Positions 1-9,654 are shown, counted from the stretch's first letter. The stretch: 64,000 nt of DNA from Pseudomonas sp. HN11 (GCF_021390155.1 NZ_CP089985.1:1809001-1873000), one strand, 5' to 3'. Notes: generated from the letters alone by a model not told the origin. Numbers and translations: made by a program.

Positions 1-45
1 GTTGTCCAGCATCAGGGATTCGCACAGGTCGGAATTTTTACTCAT
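1..45 (-). CDS. 5' end of an unidentified gene, cut by the window edge
   Basis: Only the first 15 codons are present, starting with ATG (complement of 43-45) and reading MSKNSDLCESLMLDN off the left edge. A strong GGAGG ribosome binding site lies just upstream at about 54-58, which supports a real start. It is on the same strand as the LysR gene that ends at 126. Too little sequence is visible to assign a function. Confidence 0.6.
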   Translation of the reverse strand, partial: MSKNSDLCESLMLDN

Positions 46-125
46 GGTGGTGCCTCCGGAAAACGTTTCTGGGCTGGAATCTAGCGGGCAAATCTTTAAT
101 GCGCCAGATAATTCTGTCCGAGCGG

Positions 126-1076
126 TCAGACAAAGCCACTTTGCAATGTCAGGTCCCAGGGCGGCACCGGGCTGAACCGGGTTTTAAGATATTCCAGCAA
201 CAAGCGGCTGCGCGCGTTGGGTTGCTGTTCCAGGCGGAGTGCATAGATCCCGGTGGTTTCTGGACTGGGCAGGCCATTTTCGCAAAATAGCGGCAGCAGT
301 TCGCCGCGCACCAGGTACTCACTGGCCAGCCAAGTAGGCAGGTGAGCAATGCCCAGTCCGGCCAGGGCGCCGGATAGCAAGGCTTCGGCGTTATTGGCGC
401 TCATGCGGATACGACGCGGGCGGTAGGTGGCGCGGCGCCCATCCAGATCGAAGCGCCACGCGAATGTTGGCGCCAGGCCATCCCAGTCCAGCCCGTCGTG
501 TTCGCTCAGCTCCCTGGGGTGGCTCGGCATGCCTCGGTTTTTCAGATAGGTCGGGCTGGCGCAGGCAACCCGCACGATGCTCGCCAGCGGCGTGGCAATC
601 AACCGGGTATCGACGATATGCCCGGCACGTAACACTAGATCGACCTTGCCAAGATGTGCACCCTGCATGTCCACAAAGCTGTCGATCAGATGCAGGTGCA
701 CATCCAGCCCTGGGTAGACATTCAGGAAGTCCGCAATCACCGGCGCCAGGTGCCGTCGACCAAATGCTGCCGGCGCATCCACCCGAATCAGACCCTCCGG
801 CGCATGGCTCAACGACACGGCTTCGGCCCGCGCCAGTTGCAGCTCACTGACGATGCGTCGCGCCCGCTCGGCAAAGGCCAATCCTGCCGGAGTTGCCACC
901 ACTGCGTGGGTGCTGCGCTGGAACAAGCGGCTGCCCACCGAACTTTCCAGGCTGTCGATGCGCCTCGCCACTGCCGAGGGGGTCAGTGGATGGCGGCGCG
1001 CCGCAGCGGAAAAACTGCCGGTTTCCAGTACATCGAGAAACAGGCTTAGTTGATCGGTCAGGGTATTCGGGTTCAT
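126..1076 (-). CDS. LysR-family transcriptional regulator
   Basis: This encodes a 316-residue DNA-binding regulator. An N-terminal winged helix-turn-helix lies at about residues 9-68 (FSAAARR, then a recognition helix around TPSAVARRIDSLE), and a periplasmic-binding-like effector domain covers about 92-298, of the CrgA-like subgroup. The reading frame is open to 1253, but the ATG at 1074-1076 gives the normal LysR start, about 10 residues before the helix-turn-helix. It is divergent from the TauE/SafE exporter, 109 bases away, so that exporter is the most likely target (inference). The inducer is unknown. Confidence 0.88.
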   Translation of the reverse strand: MNPNTLTDQLSLFLDVLETGSFSAAARRHPLTPSAVARRIDSLESSVGSRLFQRSTHAVVATPAGLAFAERARRIVSELQLARAEAVSLSHAPEGLIRVDAPAAFGRRHLAPVIADFLNVYPGLDVHLHLIDSFVDMQGAHLGKVDLVLRAGHIVDTRLIATPLASIVRVACASPTYLKNRGMPSHPRELSEHDGLDWDGLAPTFAWRFDLDGRRATYRPRRIRMSANNAEALLSGALAGLGIAHLPTWLASEYLVRGELLPLFCENGLPSPETTGIYALRLEQQPNARSRLLLEYLKTRFSPVPPWDLTLQSGFV

Positions 1077-1185
1077 TAAAAAGACGCTTATGCGAGATTG
1101 GCACAGCCATTGTGCGTTGCTGTGCGTTTCCGTGCCATAGCGGACTGCGTAGCATGCAAGGCCTGGGATTGTGGAGTAGCACGCG

Positions 1186-1935
1186 GTGTTGGATTTAGTG
1201 ATGTACCTGGTGTTGGGTGTGGCCCTCGGCACGGTGGGCGGTCTGTTTGGCATTGGTGGCGGGTTGATCGCGATCCCGGTGCTGGGCGTATTGTTCGGCC
1301 TGGATCAGCAACTGGCCCAGGGCACGGCGCTGGTAATGGTGGTGCCTAACGTGATGCTGGCGCTTTGGCGCTATCACCAACGCAACCGCATCGAACTGCG
1401 CCATGCGCTGCCTCTGGGAATCATGGGTTTCAGCTTCGCCTGGCTCGGTTCGATCTGGGCCGTGGGCCTGGATGCGGGCGCGATGCGCATCGGTTTTATT
1501 GCCTTCCTGCTGACGCTTTCGGCCTACAACCTGCTGCGTATGTTCACTCGCAACGCGCCGCCGACCGCGCAGATGCGTTACTCCTGGCCATGGCTCGGGG
1601 TGCTGGGTGCGGCCTCCGGTTCCATGGGCGGTTTGTTCGGTGTGGGGGGCGCAGTGGTCGCCACGCCCGTGCTGACGAGTGTGTTCGGCACTACCCAGGT
1701 GGTTGCCCAAGGCCTGTCACTGGCCTTGGCATTGCCGAGTACTGGGGTGACGCTGGCGACCTACGCCTGGCATCAGGAGGTCGACTGGATGATCGGCGTG
1801 CCCTTGGCCGTCGGCGGTCTGCTCAGCATCAGTTGGGGCGTGAAAGTCGCCCATGCCCTGCCGGAGCGCGTTCTGCGCGGGCTGTTCTGCGGCTTCCTGG
1901 TGCTGTGCGCGGTGATGCTGACGTTTAAAGTCTGA
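1186..1935 (+). CDS. TauE/SafE family sulfite/organosulfonate exporter-type membrane protein
   Basis: This is a 249-residue inner-membrane protein with about eight hydrophobic segments. Two homologous halves each carry the family glycine signature (GGLFGIGGG near residues 18-26 and GGLFGVGGA near 147-155). Members export small anions such as sulfite or sulfonates, but the substrate cannot be told from sequence. The start is GTG at 1186, with a GGAG about 10 bases upstream; an ATG at 1201 is the alternative. The gene is flanked by two LysR genes, one divergent and one convergent. Its 3' end overlaps the convergent LysR gene by 11 bases. Confidence 0.85.
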   Translation: MLDLVMYLVLGVALGTVGGLFGIGGGLIAIPVLGVLFGLDQQLAQGTALVMVVPNVMLALWRYHQRNRIELRHALPLGIMGFSFAWLGSIWAVGLDAGAMRIGFIAFLLTLSAYNLLRMFTRNAPPTAQMRYSWPWLGVLGAASGSMGGLFGVGGAVVATPVLTSVFGTTQVVAQGLSLALALPSTGVTLATYAWHQEVDWMIGVPLAVGGLLSISWGVKVAHALPERVLRGLFCGFLVLCAVMLTFKV

Positions 1936-2779
1936 AACCTTCGATGATGTATTGCGCCAGACAATCGGTGATGGGCGAATTCATCCGCGCGTTACGCAGC
2001 AAGTGCAGATTCATCGACGGCAGTGGCGGGAAACCCTCGTCGCGGCCGAGTATGCGCAGGTCATCGGTCACCAGGCTCTCCATGCTGACCATCACCGCCA
2101 GCCCGGCGTTGACCACAGCCTGGATCGCCGACACGTTGGAGCTGTGGTAGGCCAGGCGATAGTCGCGTCCGGCCGCGTCCAGCGCCGAACGGGCCCACTG
2201 GGTATAAAGGCAGTCCGCGCCGGACATCGCCAGGGGCAGAGAGTCGTGCTCGTCGATGCAGAAGCACGGCGCTGCCGCCCACACCATGCGTTCCGTGCGT
2301 AACAGCTCGCCGATTTCATTGCCAGGCTCGCGGCTGACGACGGTCAGTGCCAGATCCCGACGCTGCATCAATACTGTCGACGCCTCGCAGTGCATCTCAA
2401 TCTGAATCAACGGGTACGCTTTGGAGAACTGCTTGAGAATGCCCGGCAGGAAACGCATCACGTAGTCATCCGGCGTGCCGATGCGCACTAGACCCACCAT
2501 ATGCGGCTCGCGCAGGGTATTGAATACCTCACTGTGCAGCTTCAGGATGCGCCGCGCATAGCCCAGTAGCACCTGGCCTTCGGGCGTCAGCCGCACCTGG
2601 CGACCGTCGCGCTCAAACAGCTTGCGCTGCAACACGTCTTCTTCCAGGCGCTTCATCTGCATGCTCACCGCCGATTGGGTGCGGTTGACCAATTCGCCCG
2701 CACGGGTAAAACCGCCCTGGTCGGCAATGGCGACGAAGGTGCGCAGCACTTCGGTGTCGATGCTCGGGAAGCTGGACAT
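1925..2779 (-). CDS. LysR-family transcriptional regulator
   Basis: This is a 284-residue LysR protein. The helix-turn-helix is at about residues 9-66 (GGFTRAGELVNRTQSAVSMQ), followed by a LysR substrate domain from about 92. It is transcribed divergently from a DUF1127 gene whose start is 96 bases away. The gap between the two holds an 8-base inverted repeat (GATCAATC at 2781-2788, GATTGATC at 2821-2828) that could serve as operator. The stop overlaps the 3' end of the convergent TauE/SafE gene. The inducer is not evident. Confidence 0.88.
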   Translation of the reverse strand: MSSFPSIDTEVLRTFVAIADQGGFTRAGELVNRTQSAVSMQMKRLEEDVLQRKLFERDGRQVRLTPEGQVLLGYARRILKLHSEVFNTLREPHMVGLVRIGTPDDYVMRFLPGILKQFSKAYPLIQIEMHCEASTVLMQRRDLALTVVSREPGNEIGELLRTERMVWAAAPCFCIDEHDSLPLAMSGADCLYTQWARSALDAAGRDYRLAYHSSNVSAIQAVVNAGLAVMVSMESLVTDDLRILGRDEGFPPLPSMNLHLLRNARMNSPITDCLAQYIIEGFRL

Positions 2780-2780
2780 T

Positions 2781-2828
2781 GATCAATCTCTGAGATGTAT
2801 TGCATAAGAAACATTCGTTGGATTGATC
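2781..2828. promoter_or_regulatory. Possible LysR operator region between divergent genes
   Basis: A perfect 8-base inverted repeat (GATCAATC and GATTGATC) brackets 32 bases that also contain ATGTATTGCAT. It lies between the start of a LysR gene and a divergent DUF1127 gene, the usual position for an autoregulatory LysR site. The functional role is inferred from position only. Confidence 0.3.
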
Positions 2829-2875
2829 TTAAGCCCAGGCACACACTTGCGCCATCCCCACTGGAGGGCGAGAAG

Positions 2876-3082
2876 ATGAAAGGTCAAAGAGGTTTTGTGT
2901 TGATGGCGAAGCGTCCGTTTGCCGGGCTGTTTCACAAGATTACCCGCTGGCAGACGTTGCATGAGGAGCGCCACATGCTGGCGACCTTGAGTGATGATGC
3001 GCTCAAGGATATCGGCATCAGTCGCGGCGACGTCGAGCACGAAAGCCACCTGCATTTCTGGCAGGATCCGCTGCGCAAATAA
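2876..3082 (+). CDS. DUF1127 domain small protein
   Basis: This is a 68-residue basic protein ending in the DUF1127 (YjiS-like) signature: an Arg/His-rich helix, then LSDDALKDIGISRGDVE at about residues 37-53. The frame is open from 2795, but the ATG at 2876 follows GGAG and gives the compact size usual for the family. In other bacteria, members act as small RNA-binding or phosphate/polyamine-related regulators; which applies here is unknown. It is divergent from the LysR gene at 1925-2779, which probably controls it (inference). Confidence 0.8.
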   Translation: MKGQRGFVLMAKRPFAGLFHKITRWQTLHEERHMLATLSDDALKDIGISRGDVEHESHLHFWQDPLRK

Positions 3083-3127
3083 TCACTAATGCAGTAGGGT
3101 AGTCGGCGAGCCCACACGGAAAACCCC

Positions 3128-4348
3128 ATGCACGCCGACCTGTCATTCTCTCTCAAGCAAGCACGCCGCATGGCGCTGGCAGCCCAGGGTTTTTCCGGGC
3201 GCCAGGCGCCTGCGCTGATCAAGGCTGCGCACCTCAATCGCATGATCGAGCGTCTGGGCGTATTGCAGATCGATTCGGTCAATGCGGTGGTGCGCTCCCA
3301 TTACCTGCCGCTGTTTTCCCGCCTGGGCAACTACTCTCCGTTGCTGCTTGAGCAGGCCGCCTGGAGCCAGGGGCGGCGGCGTTCGCTGTTCGAATATTGG
3401 GGGCATGAGGCCTCTTTACTGCCGATGACGCTTTACCCGTTGATGCGCTGGCGCATGGCGCGGGCGCAGCAGGGGCAGGGGATTTATTCGCAGATGGCGC
3501 GTTTTGGCCGTGAGCAGCAAGCCACCATTCAGCGGGTGTTGCAGACGGTCGAGCAGCAAGGCGCATTGGGGGCTGGCAGTTTGTCGACCCGTGAGGAGCG
3601 TGCCGGTCCGTGGTGGGATTGGAGCGATGAAAAACATGCACTGGAATGGTTGTTTGCCGCCGGCTTGGTCACGGTTGCCGGCCGACGCGGTTTTGAGCGG
3701 CTCTATGATTTGCCGGAGCGGGTCATCCCCAGCGATATCCTTCAAACCGCTGTGACTGAAGCCCAAGCCCAGCTTGGTTTGTTGCTGCACAGCGCCACCG
3801 CGTTGGGCGTGGGGACTGAAAAAGACCTGCGCGACTACTTCCGCCTCGATCCGGCCGACAGCCGCATTCGTCTTGCCGAACTGGTGGAGGACGGTCAACT
3901 GCGGGTTTGCCAAGTGCAAGGCTGGAAACAGCTGGCTTACTGCCTGCCCGATCCTAAAGTGCCACGCAAAGTGCCGGCCAGTGCGTTGCTGTCGCCGTTC
4001 GATTCGTTGGTCTGGGAGCGCAGCCGTACTGAGCGACTGTTCGATTTCCGCTACCGCCTGGAGATCTACACCCCACAAGACAAGCGGGTGTACGGCTACT
4101 ACGTGCTGCCGTTTCTGCACAACGAGCGGATTGCTGCGCGTGTGGACTTGCGCGCCGAACGCGCCAATGGGCGCCTCGCGGTGCACGCCGTGCATGAGGA
4201 GGAACCGGGCTTGGATGATGAGGGGATGGCGGCGCTGGCGTCGAACCTGCTGCAAATGGCCGACTGGCTTGGACTGGAACAGGTCCGGCTCAATTGCCAG
4301 CGGCCAAGTGCCGACCGGTTGAGGGCGGCTATGTTGTTCAGCGCTTGA
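3128..4348 (+). CDS. YcaQ-like interstrand-crosslink DNA glycosylase (HTH_42 family)
   Basis: The 406-residue product matches the YcaQ/AlkX family of winged-helix DNA glycosylases, which unhook alkylated bases and interstrand crosslinks. The family's Q-phi-D catalytic motif is visible as QID at residues 47-49, in the context [10 protein letters not shown] with [12 protein letters not shown] following. The rest is the long winged-helix body, and the length is normal for the family. The gene stands alone. Its 3' end overlaps the convergent DAHP synthase gene by 11 bases. The activity is inferred from family membership. Confidence 0.85.
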   Translation: MHADLSFSLKQARRMALAAQGFSGRQAPALIKAAHLNRMIERLGVLQIDSVNAVVRSHYLPLFSRLGNYSPLLLEQAAWSQGRRRSLFEYWGHEASLLPMTLYPLMRWRMARAQQGQGIYSQMARFGREQQATIQRVLQTVEQQGALGAGSLSTREERAGPWWDWSDEKHALEWLFAAGLVTVAGRRGFERLYDLPERVIPSDILQTAVTEAQAQLGLLLHSATALGVGTEKDLRDYFRLDPADSRIRLAELVEDGQLRVCQVQGWKQLAYCLPDPKVPRKVPASALLSPFDSLVWERSRTERLFDFRYRLEIYTPQDKRVYGYYVLPFLHNERIAARVDLRAERANGRLAVHAVHEEEPGLDDEGMAALASNLLQMADWLGLEQVRLNCQRPSADRLRAAMLFSA

Positions 4349-5684
4349 CCTGTTTCAGGGTCTCGGCAATCAGAAACGCCAATTCCAGCGACTGATCGGC
4401 ATTCATCCGAGGATCGCAGTGGGTGTGATACCGATCCGACAACCCATCTTCGGTGATCGGCCGCGCGCCGCCGATGCATTCGGTGACGTTCTGCCCGGTC
4501 ATCTCGATATGAATCCCGCCGGCATAAGTGCCCTCGGCCTGGTGCACCTGGAAGAAGTCTTTCACTTCGCCCAGGATCTGCGCAAAGTCGCGGGTCTTGT
4601 AGCCGCTGCTGGCCTTGATGGTGTTGCCGTGCATCGGGTCGCAGCTCCACAGCACCTGCTTGCCTTCACGCTGCACGGCGCGTATCAGCCCCGGCAGATG
4701 ATCACCGACCTTGCCCGCCCCCATACGTGCGATCAGGTTGAGGCGGCCGGGGTCGTTGTCCGGGTTGAGGATGTCGATCAGGCGGATCAGGTCATCCGGG
4801 TTCATGCTTGGGCCGACCTTGACCCCGATCGGATTGTTCACGCCACGCAGGAACTCGACGTGGGCGCCGTCCAGCTGGCGGGTGCGGTCGCCGATCCACA
4901 GCATGTGGGCCGAGCAGTCGTAGTAGTCGTTGGTCAGGCTGTCGCGACGCACGAAGGCTTGTTCGTAGTTGAGCAGCAGCGCTTCGTGGGCCGTGAAGAA
5001 ACTGGTTTCGCGCAGTTGTGGCGAGCTGTCCATGCCGCAGGCACGCATGAAGGCCAGAGTTTCATCGATACGGTCGGCCAGTTGGCTGTACTTCTCGGCC
5101 AGCGCGGAGTTGGCGATGAAGTCCAGGTTCCACTTGTGCACCTGGTGCAAGTCGGCGAAACCACCCTGGGCGAAGGCGCGCAGCAGGTTCAGGGTGGCGG
5201 TGGACTGGTGATAGGACTGCAGCAGGCGGTCCGGGTCGGGCACGCGGCTTTTCTCATCGAAGCCGATGCCATTGACGATATCGCCACGGTAGGCGGGCAG
5301 GGTGATGCCGTCGATGGTTTCATCATTGGCCGAGCGCGGCTTGGCGAACTGGCCAGCCATGCGCCCGACTTTCACCACCGGGCAGCCGGCGGCAAAGGTC
5401 ATCACAATGGCCATCTGCAGCAGCACCTTGAAGGTGTCGCGGATTTTGGCGGCGGAGAACTCGGCAAAACTCTCGGCGCAATCGCCACCTTGCAGCAGGA
5501 ACGCGCGGCCCTGGGTCACTTCGGCAAACTGGCGGCGCAACTCACGGGCTTCCCCGGCAAACACCAGTGGCGGGTAGCTGGCCAGGTTCTGCTCCACTTG
5601 CAACAAGTGCGCAGCGTCCGGGTACTGGGGTTGTTGCTGGATCGGCAGGGCGCGCCAGCTGTCGGGGTTCCAGGGTTGGCTCAT
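4338..5684 (-). CDS. Class II 3-deoxy-7-phosphoheptulonate (DAHP) synthase
   Basis: The roughly 448-residue enzyme condenses phosphoenolpyruvate with erythrose 4-phosphate in the first step of the shikimate pathway. It is the plant-like class II type: [11 protein letters not shown] near residue 60, the [13 protein letters not shown] segment, and a [17 protein letters not shown] motif near residue 365 that carries metal and substrate ligands. A frame-aligned ATG one codon upstream (5687) is also possible. Pseudomonads also have class I enzymes; the class II ones are often tied to secondary metabolism, but here it sits alone between unrelated genes. Confidence 0.92.
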   Translation of the reverse strand: MSQPWNPDSWRALPIQQQPQYPDAAHLLQVEQNLASYPPLVFAGEARELRRQFAEVTQGRAFLLQGGDCAESFAEFSAAKIRDTFKVLLQMAIVMTFAAGCPVVKVGRMAGQFAKPRSANDETIDGITLPAYRGDIVNGIGFDEKSRVPDPDRLLQSYHQSTATLNLLRAFAQGGFADLHQVHKWNLDFIANSALAEKYSQLADRIDETLAFMRACGMDSSPQLRETSFFTAHEALLLNYEQAFVRRDSLTNDYYDCSAHMLWIGDRTRQLDGAHVEFLRGVNNPIGVKVGPSMNPDDLIRLIDILNPDNDPGRLNLIARMGAGKVGDHLPGLIRAVQREGKQVLWSCDPMHGNTIKASSGYKTRDFAQILGEVKDFFQVHQAEGTYAGGIHIEMTGQNVTECIGGARPITEDGLSDRYHTHCDPRMNADQSLELAFLIAETLKQVKR

Positions 5685-5808
5685 CATGAACTCGATTGGC
5701 TGATTGACGGTCGGGCGCCAATGTTATCAGCAATTAGTGCGTGACCTGTTGCCGCCGGTTGGCCGACAATCGCGCCTTTGCCGTGCGGTAAACCCTTTAG
5801 GAGTAGTG

Positions 5809-6564
5809 ATGACCGAGGAGCGTGTCGAGCGCCTGCTGGCCGAAGTCCATGATGATTTCGGCATGATCCGTGTGCTCGAAGTAGCCGACTACCGTTTTCT
5901 CGAGTTCGGCGATGCCATCGAGCAAAGCTGTGTGTTCACTGCTGACCCGAGCTGGCTGGAGTACGACTACACTCGCGCGATGCTGATTGGCGCGTTATGC
6001 CATGAGCAGCCGGAAAGTGCGTTGTTCCTTGGCCTGGGCGCCGGCACGCTGACCCAGGCATGCCTGAAATTCCTGCCGCTGGAAGACGTAGAAGCCATCG
6101 AACTACGCCCCGATGTCCCGCGCCTGGCCATCGAATACCTGGGGCTGGACGACGACCCGCGGCTGTACATCCGCATTGGTGACGCGCTGCAATTGCTGGA
6201 GACTGCCGAGGCGGCTGACCTGATCTTCGTTGACCTTTATACGGACGTCGGCCCGGGCGTTGGGCACCTGGCCTGGACCTTCCTGGAAAACTGCCAGAAA
6301 AAGCTCAACCCCGGCGGTTGGCTGGTGATCAACCAGTGGGCCACCGACGATGGCAAACCACTGGGAGCGGCTTTGCTGCGTGGCTTGTACCACCGGCATT
6401 ACTGGGAACTGCCGGTGAAGGAGGGCAATGTGATTTTGCTGGTGCCGTCGGAGCTGGATCAGGCGCTGGACCTTGCTGCACTGTCGGCCCGTGCCGAGGA
6501 TTTGGCGCCGCGCCTGGGGTATTCGTTGCAGGCGTTGATCAAGGCGATCCGGCCGGCAACTTAG
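5809..6564 (+). CDS. Spermidine synthase-like protein
   Basis: The 251-residue protein has the Rossmann-type fold of spermidine synthases and methyltransferases: the nucleotide loop ALFLGLGAGTLTQ at about residues 71-83, an acidic strand end AIELRPD, and LIFVDLYTDVGPG further on. The frame is open from 5704, but ATG 5809 has a good AGGAG site eight bases upstream. It has no adjacent S-adenosylmethionine decarboxylase gene, so it may be an aminopropyltransferase-like protein of other function. It is divergent from the DAHP synthase gene. Confidence 0.75.
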   Translation: MTEERVERLLAEVHDDFGMIRVLEVADYRFLEFGDAIEQSCVFTADPSWLEYDYTRAMLIGALCHEQPESALFLGLGAGTLTQACLKFLPLEDVEAIELRPDVPRLAIEYLGLDDDPRLYIRIGDALQLLETAEAADLIFVDLYTDVGPGVGHLAWTFLENCQKKLNPGGWLVINQWATDDGKPLGAALLRGLYHRHYWELPVKEGNVILLVPSELDQALDLAALSARAEDLAPRLGYSLQALIKAIRPAT

Positions 6565-6577
6565 TTGTCTGTACCGA

Positions 6578-6668
6578 CGCCTTCGCGGGCAAGTCGAGTC
6601 GTCGCACCGCCGCTCCCACAGGGAAATGCAGTTCAAACTGTAGGAGCGGGCTTGCCCGCGAAGAGGCC
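6578..6668. repeat. REPIN (two inverted REP elements)
   Basis: Two REP sequences in inverted orientation fill the gap between convergent genes: GCCTTCGCGGGCAAG at about 6579-6593 and GAGCGGGCTTGCCCGCGAAG at about 6644-6663. Between them are the complementary CGCTCCCACAG and CTGTAGGAGCG. This is the arrangement called a REPIN in fluorescent pseudomonads. It may form a long hairpin downstream of both genes. Confidence 0.8.
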
Positions 6669-6682
6669 ATCACTGCCGACGA

Positions 6683-7474
6683 CTAAATACCTTTGAACAC
6701 CCCTGGCCGCTTCTCGATCATCGCCCGCACGCCTTCCTTGGCATCTTCGCTGTTGAGCAGCTTATCCACCATCGGCGGCAATGCGGCCGCCGCCACGGTT
6801 TCGCCTTCTATCCGCGCCAGGCGTGCCGACATCAACGTGGCCTGCACACCCAGCGGCGCTTGCCGCGCGATGCGGTTGGCCAATTCGACAGCACGGGGCA
6901 GCAGGTCTTCGCTGGCCATCACTTCCTGCACCAAGCCCAATCGCAGAGCATCATGGGCATCGAATTCGTCGCCGGTCAGCAGCCAGCGCATCGCATTGCC
7001 CCAGCCGGCAATCTGATGAAAGCGCAACGTCGCGCCGCCAAACGGAAAGATCCCACGTTGTACTTCCATTTGCGCAAAACGTGTGTTGCTCGCGCAAAGG
7101 TTGATATCCGCTGCGAGCATCAACTCTATCCCGATCGTCAGGCAGTAACCCTGGGCCGCGACGATCACCGGTTTGCTCACGCGTGGACCGGCAAACACGC
7201 CCCAGGGATCGCAACCGCCGAGGGGAGGTTGCCAGCCGCCGGCCATCACACCGCTGACATTGGCCAAATCCAGGCCGGCGGTGAAGTGGTCGCCATGGGC
7301 AAACACCACCGCCACTCGCGCATCGGCATTTCGATCAAATTCGCCATACGCCAGGCTCAGGTCATTGAGCAGATCCAGGTCGAAAGCGTTACGCTTGGCG
7401 ACGCGATCCAGGCCCAGCATCAAGACATGGCCCTGGAGTTCACGGCTGACGCGGCTGCTGCTGGCTTGATTCAT
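6683..7474 (-). CDS. Enoyl-CoA hydratase/isomerase (crotonase) family protein
   Basis: The 263-residue crotonase-fold protein would act on a CoA thioester. The oxyanion-hole segments are visible (HGDHFTAGLDL around 60-70 and GYCLTIGIELMLAADI around 109-124). Both acidic residues typical of hydratases are in place (E117 in GIELML and E137 in QMEVQRGIF). No neighbouring beta-oxidation genes indicate the substrate. The start is the ATG at 7474. Confidence 0.85.
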   Translation of the reverse strand: MNQASSSRVSRELQGHVLMLGLDRVAKRNAFDLDLLNDLSLAYGEFDRNADARVAVVFAHGDHFTAGLDLANVSGVMAGGWQPPLGGCDPWGVFAGPRVSKPVIVAAQGYCLTIGIELMLAADINLCASNTRFAQMEVQRGIFPFGGATLRFHQIAGWGNAMRWLLTGDEFDAHDALRLGLVQEVMASEDLLPRAVELANRIARQAPLGVQATLMSARLARIEGETVAAAALPPMVDKLLNSEDAKEGVRAMIEKRPGVFKGI

Positions 7475-7896
7475 CGGGTGTGCCTCGGGCGCGGGGAAGG
7501 GTTTCGGACCAATGGGTCGCGAAAGTCAGATGAAACGTTTAAGCGTTATGACCAGCAGGGCCGGGCCTTTGAAAAATAGACCTTGCCGCAATTATCTGCA
7601 AAGACTGTGACACGGCGCGGTTTATCGATGCTTTCCGATAAAAAAAGCTCCCTTTTTCAGCTATTTCCGGTATAGTGCGCGCCGGCCTTTAACCGGGCCG
7701 CGTTTAGGTAGTGCAATTCCCCGAAGTCAGCTTCGGCTGCACGTTCGCACAGCGGACTCTCCCTTGACGAATCTTTTTCATTCATTCGTTTTCGCAAATC
7801 CCCGCCGACAAAGCAGCCAGGGCGACTCTTGAGTCTCAACACGGCATGCGCAGCTTTGGAGCATGGGTCTTTGCGGATGCACTTAGAGGCAGACCC
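7475..7896 (+). promoter_or_regulatory. deaD promoter and long 5' leader
   Basis: This gap of about 420 bases lies between the divergent crotonase and deaD genes. A TATAGT at 7671-7676 (in GGTATAGTGCG) is a good -10 box; no clear -35 is seen. Transcription from there would leave a leader of about 210 bases. The leader contains a hairpin, GTGCA...CCGAAG-TCAG-CTTCGG-CTGCAC, at 7711-7742. Long untranslated leaders are typical of cold-responsive DEAD-box helicase genes. No open frame of note lies within it. Confidence 0.5.
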
Positions 7897-9570
7897 ATGA
7901 CCCAGGAAACCGGCGGCTTCGTCGCTTTTAATCTTAACCCGAACATTCTCGCTGCCGTCATCGCGACCGGCTACGAAGAACCTTCGGCGATTCAGCAGCA
8001 ATCGATCCCGATCATCATGGCCGGCAAGGACATGATTGGCCAGGCGCAAACCGGTACTGGTAAAACCGCCGCGTTCGCCCTGCCTATCCTGCACTGCATC
8101 GATCCTGCCAAGCGCGAACCGCAAGCCCTGATCCTGGCGCCAACCCGTGAGTTGGCGCTGCAAGTAGCAACCGCTTTCGAAACCTACGCCAAGCAAATGC
8201 CAGGCGTCACCGTTGTGGCCGTTTACGGCGGCGCGCCTATGGGCCCGCAACTGAAAGCAATCCGTAATGGCGCACAGATCGTTGTCGCCACGCCGGGCCG
8301 TCTGTGCGACCACCTGCGTCGTGACGAGAAAGTCCTGTCGACCGTGAACCACCTGGTTCTCGACGAAGCTGACGAAATGTTGAAGCTGGGCTTCATGGAT
8401 GACCTGGAAGTCATCTTCAAGGCACTGCCACCGACCCGTCAGACCGTGCTGTTCTCGGCCACCCTGCCACAGTCGATCCGTGCCATCGCCGAGCGTCACC
8501 TGCGCGATCCAGAGCACGTGAAGATCCAGACCAAGACTCAGACCGTTACCGCGATCGAACAGGCTCACCTGTTGGTTCACGCTGACCAGAAGACCTCGGC
8601 TGTATTGAGCCTGTTGGAAGTCGAAGATTTCGACGCCCTGATCATGTTCGTGCGCACCAAGCAAGCGACCCTGGACCTGGCCAGTGCCCTGGAAGCCAAA
8701 GGCTACAAAGCCGCTGCGCTGAACGGCGACATTGCCCAGAACCAGCGCGAGCGTGTGATTGACTCCCTCAAGGATGGCCGTCTGGACATCGTTGTAGCGA
8801 CCGACGTAGCCGCTCGTGGTCTCGACGTTCCACGTATCACTCACGTGTTCAACGTTGACATGCCTTACGATCCAGAGTCCTACGTTCACCGTATCGGTCG
8901 TACCGGCCGTGCCGGTCGCGAAGGTCGTGCACTGCTGTTGGTGACTCCGCGTGAGCGCCGCATGCTGCAAGTGATCGAGCGTGTTACCGGTCAGAAAGTC
9001 GCCGAAGTCCGTCTGCCGGATGCCCAGGCCGTTCTGGATGCGCGCATCAAGAAACTGACCAACAGCCTGTCGCCGCTGGTGGCTGACGCTGAATCGACCC
9101 ACGGCGACCTGCTGGACCGCCTGACCGCCGATATCGGTTGCACGCCGCGTGCCCTGGCTGCAGCCCTGCTGCGCAAAGCCACCAACGGTCAAGCACTGAC
9201 TCTGGCGGCCATCGAGAAAGAACGCCCGCTGGTTCCGAACAACGCGCCACGCGGTGATCGTCCAGAGCGTTCCGGTGACCGTCCAGATCGTGGTGATCGT
9301 GAGCGTCGCGCTCCGATTCCACTGGCTGAAGGCCGTGCTCGTTGCCGTACCGCGCTGGGCGCGCGTGACGGTATCGCTGCCAAAAACCTGCTGGGCGCTA
9401 TCCTCAACGAGGGTGGCCTGGCACGTGAAGCCATCGGTCGCATCCAGGTGCGTGACAGCTTCTCCCTGGTGGAACTGCCGGAAGACGGTCTGGAAAAACT
9501 GCTGACCAAGCTCAAAGACACTCGCGTTGCGGGTAAGCAGCTGAAGCTGCGTCGCTACCGCGAAGATTGA
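7897..9570 (+). CDS. deaD: DEAD-box ATP-dependent RNA helicase DeaD/CsdA
   Basis: The 557-residue helicase unwinds structured RNA in ribosome assembly and mRNA decay, especially in the cold. In order it has: Q motif (FNLNPNILAAVIATGYEEPS, 11-30), motif I AQTGTGKT (50-57), PTREL, DEAD in VLDEADEM, SAT in LFSATLPQ, HRIGRTGRAG, a short Arg/Asp-rich linker (RGDRPERSGDRPDRGDRER) and a C-terminal DbpA-type RNA-binding domain. The frame is open from 7846, but ATG 7897 begins the conserved protein. An intrinsic terminator follows at 9603-9631. Confidence 0.93.
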   Translation: MTQETGGFVAFNLNPNILAAVIATGYEEPSAIQQQSIPIIMAGKDMIGQAQTGTGKTAAFALPILHCIDPAKREPQALILAPTRELALQVATAFETYAKQMPGVTVVAVYGGAPMGPQLKAIRNGAQIVVATPGRLCDHLRRDEKVLSTVNHLVLDEADEMLKLGFMDDLEVIFKALPPTRQTVLFSATLPQSIRAIAERHLRDPEHVKIQTKTQTVTAIEQAHLLVHADQKTSAVLSLLEVEDFDALIMFVRTKQATLDLASALEAKGYKAAALNGDIAQNQRERVIDSLKDGRLDIVVATDVAARGLDVPRITHVFNVDMPYDPESYVHRIGRTGRAGREGRALLLVTPRERRMLQVIERVTGQKVAEVRLPDAQAVLDARIKKLTNSLSPLVADAESTHGDLLDRLTADIGCTPRALAAALLRKATNGQALTLAAIEKERPLVPNNAPRGDRPERSGDRPDRGDRERRAPIPLAEGRARCRTALGARDGIAAKNLLGAILNEGGLAREAIGRIQVRDSFSLVELPEDGLEKLLTKLKDTRVAGKQLKLRRYRED

Positions 9571-9601
9571 TCCGCCCCCGGGCTGACTGATCGCACATAA
9601 A

Positions 9602-9631
9602 AAATCCCCGACTGGTTCGGGGATTTTTTTT
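9602..9631. terminator. Intrinsic terminator between convergent genes
   Basis: A 9-base stem, AATCCCCGA / TCGGGGATT (9603-9611 and 9617-9625), is followed by a run of eight T. It ends deaD. The A-run on its left side lets it also serve the convergent dioxygenase gene. Confidence 0.9.
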
Positions 9632-9654
9632 GGCTGCTGTTTGAGGTATCTGGG

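Noticed and set aside
4419..5744. 441-codon open frame on the plus strand opposite the DAHP synthase gene
   Set aside because: Antisense shadow of a high-GC gene; the minus-strand product has clear class II DAHP synthase motifs.
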